Source: Heloderma charlesbogerti
Taxonomy: Eukaryota > Chordata > Lepidosauria > Squamata > Helodermatidae
Assembly: GCA_026122225.1 (NCBI GenBank)
Contig: JANEZZ010000310.1
Location: 372,001-436,000, forward strand
Length of the DNA stretch: 64,000 nt
Direction: 5' to 3'
Every line of letters begins with the position of its first letter. Position 1 is the stretch's first letter. The notes beneath the pieces were generated by a model that saw only the letters and a program-made list of their open reading frames with translations, did no database searches and was not told the DNA's origin. This document shows, piece by piece, positions 44,401-56,400 of the stretch. A program made the translations under genes and the position numbers.

Positions 44401-47400
44401 GTCCAGTTCACTTCGCAAAAGCTACATTCCTTAAGCATCCCCACTTAGGTGACCATTTCTCGCATCTGGCAAAGTAGACACTGGACCACAACTGCTTATG
44501 CCACAGTGTTAACCTTTTTAGATGCCACAAGATCCTTGTGCCATTCATCCTGAAGTCAGTGGCTGGAATAGCTCATTAATGCAAGTTAATTAAAAAAAAT
44601 TAAAAATTCTCTTTAAATGGGGGAATAGAGAAGAAAGGTTCACATCCAAGTCTTGGAGTCCAGGGTTGAGCAGTCTTGGGCTTATGGGATCTACTCTGAG
44701 TTTTACTAGAACTTCCCAAATCCTCCAGCCTTTCAAAATATTCGCTGAGGCAGGCAGGCATACATTTAGAATTAAGGAACAGGGTTCTTCTGAGCACATG
44801 TAAGACCCACTTTGTTTTCCAGTCCAGAACTGAGCTCAGGAGGCAAAAATCCACTCTTGGGGCACTTCCCTAGGCTTTCTTTGCAGCTTAATTTAGGGGG
44901 TTGAAGGGGTAGGGGAAGTATTTTTGTTTTTGCTCTTAAACAACTCTGAGTCAGGAACCCTTGCCACTCTAACTGCAAATGAAACACACCACAGCAAGCA
45001 ATTTAAAAATTCTAGCATAAGAATGAAAAGACCTGAGCAAATGAAAAAGAAAATGAGGACTGCACCCGGAAAGGGGTGGCGGTCAGATCACAGACTGGGG
45101 CCTTGGAAGTCCATCTCAATAGTCTTAGGGTGCAATCCTATGCATGTTTAGACAGAAAAAAGTCCTACAGCTCCCAGCATGCCGCATTCCTGGCTGTAGC
45201 ATGCTGGAAGTTGCGGGACTTTTTTTCTGTTTAAACATGCATCGGATTGCACCCTTAAGAATGTGCACGTGGATGGAGCTCATGATGGGGTAAGAGGCAT
45301 CTGTAGAAGGGTAACTGAGAGCAGAAGTAGGCAATCTGGTGCCCTCCAGATGTTTTTTACTGCAACTCCCATAACCCCTTACTGTTGCCCACATTGGCTG
45401 CAACTGATGGGAGTTGTCGTCCAAAACATCTGCAGGGCATCGGGTTGTCTCCTGTGGAGCAGATGGTAAAGACCTCTTGTGAGTAATTGTGCCTTGGCTG
45501 GGCCGAACACAGCATGGTTTTTAAACCCTAGGTGAACTCTGCCGGCCACCCCTCGAGAACGCCATCAAGTGACTGTTGCTAATAAACCTCCCAACGGTGA
45601 CATTCTGATGTTCTCTGATTTCCCCAGGATGTCATGGCCTACAACAAACTAAATGTGTTCCACTGGCACATTGTGGATGATCCATCCTTTCCGTACGAGA
45701 GCACGGTGTTCCCAGATCTCAGCTGGAAGGCAAGTCACAGATCCCCCACTCTGAGCCTCTGTTCCGTAGTCGACACTGGTGTAGTTCAAGTGATCCCTTG
45801 TGTCTCATGGCACTTTGGACTCTGCTTCATCCACTCAGTTAGAAAACTGGTGGGAAGATGGTGTCCGTGCCGAAATTGGATGCTTTCACCCTACTAGAAA
45901 CTACAGCACCACAAGCCCTTCTTTCCTAAAGTATGAGATATGTTGGGTTGGATCCAGATGTATGCTGTATCAACTGCACTGATGGAGGTGGACTTCCCTC
46001 CCAGAAATGCTCCACAGAGAGTCAGGAGACCTTGCTCTGTGGGGTGAGCTGGAGTGCACTGGAGGGTAGGGAGATCCCCCAAAATCAGGTGCTGGGATCT
46101 TCCGCAAGCTGGGGCCATCCTCTTGCCGAAGGCAGATCCTGGATCCAACCCATTGTGTATGTACAGCACAGGCAAGCAGAGCTAGTCTGCACCTGATTGG
46201 TTGCATTTTTATACTGCCCGATAGCCGAAGCTCTTCTCAGTCTAGTCTCTAGAAAAGTTATTTGGAAGCTGCATAACCATTAGCATGGATTTCCTGCATG
46301 GTCTTGTTTGCCAATACAAAGCTCCTCCGGCGACTCCACCTAGTTGGGGAAATGGCCATCTCTGTCTAGGCTTCCGCAGTCGGTTTTGCCGAACCGAGTG
46401 TTCATAGAATCATAGGGCTGGAAGGGGCCTACAAGGCCATCAAGCCCAACCCCCTGCTCAGTGCAGGAAGCCTGATTCCCAGGCGGTCTCCCATCCAAGT
46501 ACTAACCAGGGCTGACCCTGCTTAGCTTCTGAGATCAGACGAGACCTCATGTAGGGAGAAACTTTGACTCACGCACGCTTCTTAAGTGGTGCAGACCAGG
46601 CATGCGTTTGCTGTTTGGCTGGACCTTGTGACTTTGTGCCATTCCAGGGGGCCTACAACCCTGCCAGCCATGTGTACACAGCCAGCGATGTGAAGACGGT
46701 GATTGAGCACGCCCGGCTGCGGGGGATCAGGGTGATTTCAGAATTTGACACGCCTGGCCATACCCTCTCGTGGGGTCCAGGTAAGGGCTGGCCTGCGATG
46801 ACTGGACGGACGTGTGCTGGGTGGTTGTTTGAGCTGGTGCCAGTTCTGAGTCAAGAGTTAGGATCTGAACACACAAATGCCTGGCTGAAAGAGGTATGCT
46901 TCCTTTTGTCAGACGGGATTGGTGTTCTGATCAGCAGGAACCAAGGACCTTGCCATCTCAGGGTCATTCTTTTTTGTTTGTTTGTTGTTCCATGTGCCTG
47001 AGTGGAATCTGCAACCCTCATCCCATTTCTGCCTCTGTGTGTGTATGTGTTTGTTTTTAATCTCAGGTGCCCCTGGCTTGTTGACTCCTTGCTATTCAGG
47101 CCGGAAGCCCTCTGGACCCTATGGGCCAGTCAATCCCATCCTCAATACAACTTACCAGTTCATGGGCAAGTTTTTTGCTGAAGTCAGTGCTGTATTCCCG
47201 GACTTCTACATTCACCTGGGCGGAGATGAGGTTGACTTCACCTGCTGGTTGGTCTTGCTCTCCCGGAGCAATCTGGAAGGGAGGGAGAGAGCATATATGG
47301 AGTGGAGGCAGAAAGAAGGGGTAGAATTTGTCACAGTGAACCTAGGAGTTACTGGCTGCCTTTTTCGACTATCCTCTCTGAAACACCAGAAAGCCAAGCT

Positions 47401-50400
47401 GGACAGAACTCTGACCTTTGCCTGAATAACTTCGCAGTCTTGCTGATGCATTTGAGACAGTGGCTCTTTCTCTGCTTTCCTGGGAAATGATAATATAAGC
47501 AATGGGCATATTAGTAGAGAGAGTATTTTTTTTAAAAAGGAAAACTCTGCTAGTAGAAAGCTTTGCAGATCTCTAGAAGTTGTTGTTGTTGTTCTTGTTA
47601 TTAAACAGTGAGTTCTTATAGGAAGCTGCCTTATACTGAGTCAGATCATGGGTCCATCTAGCCCAGAATTGTCGACACTGACTGGCAGTGGCTCTCGAGG
47701 GTTTCAGGCAAGATTTTTTCCTCATCCTACCCGGAGAGGCCAGGGATTGAACCGGGGAACTTCTGCATGCAAAACAGGTGCTTTACCACTGAGCTGTGGC
47801 CTCTCCCAAGAGTTCTCCAAGTGGTGATCCTTATGTAACTAAAACGGCACAATCCATGGACAAGAGGGAGGTATCAACAGGCTCGGGGAGACTCTATGGT
47901 TTTGAGAAGTGCCAAAAAATTTAGGGAGACCCCCTCACACACACAATACAGCCCAATGAGGATGGAACATCCTCAGTGGGCACAAAAAGTGGACTGTTGG
48001 AGGGTGGAATAGAAAACTGGAGGTGGGAGTGGAATGGGAGTATCCTAGAAGACTGGCTGACTGGAACCCTGAGCAGGGGCATTCCACATAGCCAAACGCT
48101 GTTGCAGGTCCCACTTGGGATGCTTCCCGTGGATGGCTCTTAGTTCTCCCAATCTAAAGGCATTGTGTGGGTATTCCCTCTTTTCCTCCTTAATGTTGTC
48201 TTTTGTGGTAAGGAAAAAGATGGAAGAAGCCCTCCATATGGGAGGGTAAAAAGTAGGCGGATTCATTGTCTGGATCCCCCCCCCCTCCCCAAGGAATTAT
48301 GTGAATGAGGTAAAGCAATGTCATGTTAAAGCCTTGACTGAAAGCACCCTTATGGGTTAATGGAGCTATTAGCATTATCATTTTGTTATTTTTTATGATT
48401 TATATCCTGCCTCTCTGTTAGAAAGATATCCAAGGTGGCTTACAATTAAAATACCCAATCATTCATAACCGATAAAAAAAAAATCTTTAAGGCATAAAAG
48501 GCATAAAAGTGTATTAGGAATGGAACTCTGCAAAAGGTTAACAAAATCAAACCATCTTTGCTGCCTATCTAAAAGCAATAAGTGATGGGGCCAGGTGGAC
48601 CTCCTCTGGGGTGCTGTTCCGAATCCTGGGTGCCACAGCTGAGAAGGTCCTGTCTCACCGTATTTGTAGCAGAAATCAAGGAGCCTTACATGGAGGAAGG
48701 TTCTTGAGATATTCTCTAGAACGATTAGTCACCGTCATCCTCCATTTCTTTGTATGCCACTTTTCCACAAGATTGTGCCTGAAATGGCTTTACAACGGAT
48801 CAAATGGACAGCAGTAGGGGAAGCGCCGTTGCCTGGCTCAGTGGTAGATCACCTGCTTTGCATGCAAAAGGTCCCAGGTTCAATCCCGGGCATCCCCAGA
48901 TAGTGCTTGGAAAGAATCCTGCCTGAAACCCTAGAGAGCCGCCGCTGGTCAGTGTCGACAATACCGGACTACATGGACCAGTGGTCTGACCTCAGCATAA
49001 GGCAGCATCCTATGTTACAGCAAATGTAACGATAAAAAACAATAATCATAGGAGCAATTACAAATAACCATATTGTCAGTAGGTAAATACATAATAAACA
49101 TATCTCTCAGTTGGTACAACATTGAATAAAACCATGCAGAGAAACTGACCGAATCCACAGCTTGGAATGACACAGGAATGAGAATAAAGCCTAACACTGA
49201 AACCAGTATCACACATACAAGGGGAAATATATCTCCTTTTGGAGGAAGGCCAGAGCACATAAAGCAGCCTTCTCCAACCTGGTGCCCTCCAGATGTTTTG
49301 GACTTCAACTCTCGTCAGTTCCAGCCAGCATGGCCAGTGGTCAGGAATCTTGGGAGTTGTGGCCCAAAACACCTGGAGGGCATCAGGTTGGGGAAGGCTG
49401 ACCTAAAGACGTTGGTTGGCAGCCACACCTCTCACCTGTGACAAGTTTTGTTCCAAGGAGGGATTAGAGAAGGATGTGTGCCTGGGATTAATAAAAAACA
49501 GCTGGAGACTGTGTAGGCATGTGGAACTGGGAGATGAGGTAAAGTGAATCATTCAAAAAATCATCCACCCATCACCAAAATTGATGAAAACCCTAGTCAG
49601 CACTCCTGTTTCTCAGGGGCTAGAAGGACATGCCTTACTCATTTTCCCCCAAGTTTCCCCCTGTAACTTTGAGGGCTAGAATCATGCTCACTTTAAAAGT
49701 TAAAGTGAGGAATTCTGCTTTGTGTACTCCATAGCGATTGCATACAGGAGGTTTGTTTTCTTTGTATTCTCGTTGGCCTTGGAAGGAGGCATTTGATGCT
49801 CAGGGTCTTGGGGGCTACTTCTTGTGCTGTTCTGATCCGGGTCCTCTCTTTCACATGTAGGAAATCTAATCCAGAGATCCAGGCATTCATGGGGAAGATG
49901 GGGTTTGGCCAAGACTACACCAAGCTGGAATCGTTCTACATCCAGAGGTAAGGAGCCTTGCTTCCACTTACCAGGGGCGTGCACGGAGCAAGATAATAGG
50001 GGCTGCCTCCAAAGATTGAGGATTGCCCCAATCCTCCAGGCTATGTTCCTCTTATTGAGTCTCAGGAGACAGGTGGCTGGAGGCATGATTTGGGCCAAAA
50101 GTCTGCACTAGAGATGGGGGATGGGGGGATTTGGGCAGGAAATGTTGTTTTTCATTTTTTCCCAATACTTTTTTGCCTTTCTTTCCCAAAAATTGGAAAT
50201 GTAAATAAATTATATTATATTATATATGTGCATGTGTATCACAAAATACTGGATTACGGATTATGAAATGAATTTACATTCTCTCCCCCACCTTTTTTTC
50301 TCAGGTCTTTTTCTGAAAATAACTGCTTTCTCTGTCTGCTTAACACTGTGGAGGAGGCTAAGTGCAAAATACATAATAGCTTCCTTTGTTTTATTATAAT

Positions 50401-53400
50401 GTTGGTGGTTTCCTCAGTTTTCAAGGTTAACTTTTTGCTTGCTTCTCATAAACAAGCAAAAACTAAACGTTGCTCAATCCCTCAGAAGATTGCTGCTCCA
50501 TTTCTTTCAAAAATTCAAAACGTTTAAAAGTAAATTCAGTTGGTAAGTTTGCAGTTATTGTTTGAATAAACTATACATTTAAATTTAATATACTAAATAT
50601 GATAATTTTGTGAACAAAACAAACCTAAAGTAAAAAGTGACTAGATCTTTCTTTTGTTTTAAAGGTCACTAAAAACGTTCTGAATATTTGCCCCCTAAAT
50701 TATCCGTTTTTTCCAGAAAAAATGTTTTCTCCCCGTGGTTTCAAAATTTCCATCACTGGTTTCCTCTGTTTTTGGCCTCTCCAAGGAAAAATTATATATT
50801 CATTTCCACCCATTTTTTTAAACCTTTCAGTCGTTACCAAAACCTTCTGATCTCCCACCCCTCCAAATCTCAAGAAATCTAGGGGGAAAGTCATTTTCGT
50901 TTGTTTGGTGTATGTTATTTTTCCTATCTGGAGAATTGATAAAAGAAGAAACTTGTGCTGCAATCCTATATACACGCATGTATCTGGGAGTAAGTGCCAT
51001 TGCCCTCAGTGGGACTTACTTCTCAGTAGATATGCATAGGATTGCACTGTTGGGTTCCGTGTTCTGAGCCTCCTCTTTCTCCTCCCCTCCCCCCCCCATG
51101 CCCACTTTTTGGTTCCCATCTTAGGAAATGCTCCTGGCATGCTATAAAAAAACATTTTGAGTTGAGGGTGCCAATGAGGAAAAGGCCCACTGCCCAGAGG
51201 CAGGAAACTGGGAGGGAATGGGAAACGCCTCCTTGTCTTCAGTAGTTCTTCTCTTTGCTCCAGGCTGCTGGATATAGTCTCTTCCTATGGCAAGGGCTAC
51301 GTGGTGTGGCAGGAAGTTTTTGATAACGGAGTGAAGGTGAGGAGATCAATCAATAGGGGGATTTCAGGTGCTCCATCCTTTTTGCACCATTTCTCTATTC
51401 CCCCCACTCTGCTCCCCAAATACATGGAACTGCTTCTTGCACCTTCTCCCTCTTTTTTCTCACCCTGCCCATCTCAACTGTGAGGGCACCTAGACACAGG
51501 CTGTGATACAAAGCCCTGGCTACGGGATGCTTCCATGTTGAAAGACCACGTGTATTCCACACATGTCCCCCAGACTGGCTGGGGGACATATCTAAACAAC
51601 TCTAGATGTTTTATTTTGCACCCCTAGAACCTCTTCTCTTTTGACTGGTTTTCAGTTTCTGAAACCAAATCTTTCTTGTCTTCCTCTGCTGTATATTTCA
51701 TGATTGTTCTGTTGGCTAGGTGTTTATTCTTCTGTTTTGTGCTCTAATACTAATTTAGTGTTATGTCACCTTGGGCAGAGATCTCTGGCAAAGACAGGTG
51801 GCAGTCACGTTTTAAAACATTTCAAATTTAGAAGAAAGCAAGTTTCTAATCCTCATGGTTACATAGGGTAGCAGGAGAGCAATGTCATAAGAACATAAGG
51901 TCGTAAGAAGAGCCATGCTTGATCAGACCAAGGGTCCATCTAGTCCACTGTTCCCACAGTGGCCAACCAGCTGTCAACAGGAAACACACAAGTAGGACAT
52001 GAATGCAATAACACCCTTCCGCCCATGTTCCCTGGCAACTGGCGCACATAGGCATGCTGCCTTTGATGCTGGAGGATGGAGGATCAGAAATCGGACAGTT
52101 GCTCGTGATCAAGGGGGGACGGCTGAGTGCCCTTATTGGCTTCTTTTATGATTATATGACGGGGAGGGGCTGTAGCTCAGCAGCAAAGCACCTGCTTTGC
52201 ATGCAGAAGGTCCTAGGTTCAATCCCTGGCATCTCCTGTTAAAAGGAACAGTGGTTGGTGATGGGAAAGACCTCTGCCTGAGATCCTGGGGAGCCACTAC
52301 CCGTCAGAGTAGCCAATCCTGGGGTAGTGAGACAGTCTGACCTGGTCTAAAGCAACTTCCTATGTTTGCTATTTCCTGCCCCTACAGACTAGTAAATCCC
52401 AGCCTCTGTGCCTTGTTCTCTGCCTCTTTTGGGTGCCCAAAAACTCTAGATCACTTCTTAAAAGAGAATAAGGGCACAAAAAAGGACTTTTTCTGTCTAA
52501 ACATGAATACAATTGCACCCTTTGTTGTTGTTGTTGTTCAGTCGTTCAGTCGTGTCCGACTCTTCGTGACCCCATGGACCATAGCACGCCAGGCCTTCCT
52601 GTCCTGCGCTCTCTCCCCACCCTATATTAGAATAAATAGTGAGTAGAATAATTGAGACTGGATTTGATTAGGCTCTTCTCAAGGCTGCAAGTCAGAAGTA
52701 GATTGCAAATTAGATGTTGGCAGGATAGTTACTTATTTAATTAAGGGCGCAATCCTATGCATGTTTAGACAGAAAAAGGATTGACAGAAACCAAAGCAAA
52801 GGTACAAAAATATACACAATTAAAATAGTTTAATGTTAGAAAGTGCAAATATAAAAACATTTTATCCAAAACATATGTGTCACAATATACAAAATAAAAA
52901 CAGAATTGTAAAACATAAAAACTGATGTTAAAATATTATAAAAAGATACATATGACCATATGCAAATACATATAACCTTTGAACTGATCACAGACTCCCA
53001 TCTAGTTTCTTTCATCTTTCTATGTGGATCCAGGTGATTTTTCCAAAGCGATACATTCTCTCACCCAGGGATGGGGAACATGCGGCCTTCCAGGTGTTGT
53101 TGGATTGCATCTCCTGTCGTCCCTAGCCAGTGGAGGATTATGGGAGTCCAGAACATCTGGAGACCCACATGTCCCCCATCCCTGCTGTAGCCTGTCATTG
53201 TCAAAATTAAGAACATGAAAAGGAACCTGCTGGATCAGACCAAGGGTTCATCTAGTCCAGCACGTTGCTTCCCACAATGGCTAGCCCAGCGTTCTGCAAT
53301 GTGGTCATCCTCCTGATGTCTTAGACCACAACTCCCAGGATTCCTGACTACTGGCTATGCTGGCAGGGGCTTCTCGGAGTTGAAGTCCAAAACATCTGGA

Positions 53401-56400
53401 GGGCACCGAGTTGGGGGAGGCTGGGATAGCTTCTAGGACAGCCCTCCCCCAACCTTTTGCCCCCCAGATGTTTTGGGCTACAAATCCCAGAATGTGCTGG
53501 ATAGAAGATTCTGGGAGTGGTAGCCCAACACATCTGGAGGGCACCACATTGAGAAAAGTTGGCCTGGGACACCTCCAGATGTTGGCCATGCCGACTGGGG
53601 CTAATGGGAGTTGGAGTCCAACAGCATTTGGAGAGGCTCAGGTTTCCTGACCCTGTTTTAGGAAGCCAGCAAGGAGTGCATGCGCCCAATAGCTTCCTCC
53701 AGAAGATCTCTTCTGCCTGTAGAGCTGAAGATATATAGCCACATAAGGCTAAACAAAGAAGGTAATTTCCTGACCGATAAAAACTAAAGGAGAATGAGAG
53801 ATCAGAGCAAACTGCAAATCTTACACACAAGTAACAATAATAAATCACGAGATTGATAAAGTCCTCGAAACCATGTATAAAACGTGGCTTAAAATTCAAC
53901 AACAAAAGTTGCAAGTAAAAAGTAGCAATACATTCTATTGCACACTAGAAAACATCTACAAGAAATGGTAAAACACAGCTAAAATTATGCAACAAAAGGT
54001 GCAGGTAAAAGCCAACGTTTAAACCAAGTGCTAAAAGATACGATACGATACTTTATTGCTCAAAGCCATAGGCCACCACAATGTACATTAAAAAGAGAGA
54101 GAGAGAGAGAGAGCGCAAGAAAAAAAACAGTACAGTCACATATTTGTATATACATAAATTCATACAACCAACAGAATCATCCCTAGTAGGCTGTTTGGGC
54201 TTTGGCACATATTTTCCTTGCTGCCAAGGCAAATTTTGCTACCTGGGCAGTGGTGAAAGCAACAGTGCCAGAAAGAAGGACACATATTTGTTCTAAAGGT
54301 GTTCTATTTAGGAGGCTCTGGGAAATAATGGCAAGAAATTTATGCCTAGGATGGCCATAGAGAGGGCATCTTAGTAAGTAATGAGAGACATTCTCAACCT
54401 CCCCAGACCCACAGATACAGAGTCTCTGATGGACTAGGGTATTGTCAAATCTTCCCTCCAAGAAGGCAGAAGGCATGCATTGTAGACTCAATGCTGTAAA
54501 TGATTTCCGTGAGGCACAGTCGGAGTTGTAAAGTAACTCTCCGGACCAAATGACGTCTTATATAATGGGTACCAGCAAGAGTAAGGCATTTGTGTGATTG
54601 TAACCAAATCCATCCACTTAGAATAAAGATAATTTTTTTCTTTAAGCCTCTGCTTTACTCTGTCAGAAGGGAAAGAAGGAAAGGACTCAGTATCAGTTCC
54701 ATAAACTTGCAACATAGGTTTGGTCAGGTTTACCCAAGACTTTTGGGATGGGGTCTGAAGTTGCTCTTGAAAGCATTTTTTTGGAAGGCGGGAATCGCTC
54801 ATATGGGTCAACTTGAGCCAATACAAAGTGAGAGCAGTGTAAATAGATGTTTTAACTGAAATCAATCCTACTTTTGCCCTTAGAAGGGCCCCAGGTGTAC
54901 TCCGGGGGACTGTTAAGAGAGATCTCATAAAAGAGTTCTGAACCACCTCAAAAATAGAGGCATTCGTGTATCCCCATACCTCGGCCCCATACGTCAGTTG
55001 TGAAACTACCTTCTTCTGAAATATCTCAACTGCAGGGGCAACCAAACTTCCCCCTTGTGATCAAGAGAACTGAAGGAGAGATTGAGTAGACTGGGATGAT
55101 TTCAGCTTAATTACATCTAGATGTTGTCTCCACGAAAGTCGGGCGTTGAAATTAAGGCCCAAATATCTAAAGTTGTTCATTTGTTCAATGGATTCATTGT
55201 CCAACTTCCACATACGTGTTCTCGTTTTCTTCCCAAATACTACAGTTTTAGTCTTAGTATAGTTAATAGACAAATGCTCTCTTGTGCAAAATGTACTCAA
55301 CTTTCTCAAGAGCCTTCGCATACCAATTAATGTAGTGGAAATCATTGCGATATCATCCTCATATAGGAGGACTGAGAGTTTAACATCCTGAATAGAAGCT
55401 GGGATGCATTCCAAATCACTCAGTTCTTGTACAATGCTATTAATATAAAAATTAAAAAGAAAAGGGGCCAATAAACATCACTGATGCACTCCTTTATCAG
55501 TTGGGATGCTTTCTGATAACAATCCATTCGCCCCCAGCCTAACTCTAAGAGTAGTGTTAGAGTGAAGCATTTGGATTAAAAGAAACAGCCTTCTATCAGT
55601 GTTTGTGGCAGATAGTTTTTGCCACAAACGATCTCTATCTACAAGGTCAAAGGCTGAACTAAAATCCACAAAAGTAACAAATAACTCTTTTCTGTCCTGC
55701 TGAGAATATTTCTGTATTAGGTGATGGAGAACAAAACACTGGTCTATTGTAGATTTCCCCTTTGCAAACCCGGCCTGTTCTTCAGCTAAGATCAAGTTTT
55801 CAGCTGCCCATGACTCTAATTTGTGCAAAAGATATTTAGTATATAATTTTGAAACAACATTAAGCAGACTGATTGGCCTAAAATTATTTGGATCTGCTTT
55901 AGAGCCTCTCTTGTGAATAGGAACAATAGTGCTCACTTCCCAGCCCTGGGGGATTTTTCCATGCTAGTTTATATAAGTAAACATTTTAGGAAGAATTGGG
56001 CACCACCAAGTAGAATTAGATCTAAACAATTCACCAGGAAGCATATCCTCTCCAGGGGCCTTTTTAGGAGGCAGGGAAGCAATCAAATAATGCACTTCAT
56101 TCCAGGTTACTGGTTCCCAATCAGGGCAGGAAGAGAAAGACAAAAAATCCCTGCCGGGAAGGGGATAAGTGCTAAAAGATACATACGAGCATTATAAGGA
56201 CAGGCAAAACATACGCAGCCACCGCTGGATCCCGCTGTTGGTCCTCTTTATCAGTTTTAAAGCCGTCTAAGCTAGTGAGCATCACCACATCTTGTGGCCG
56301 CAAATCCCGTACACTAGATCCGTGTTCTGTGAAAATGTCAGCAGTTCTGACCTCAGCGCCTGAAGCAGTAGGAATGACGTGAGCACAAATTCTTCTCCCG

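Noticed and set aside
46475..46545. Functional 5S rRNA gene
   Set aside because: The first ~30 and last ~20 nucleotides are missing and it is fused to CR1.
48828..48900. tRNA-Ala gene
   Set aside because: It is the head of a SINE repeated across the window with an unrelated body. The acceptor stem is not closed.
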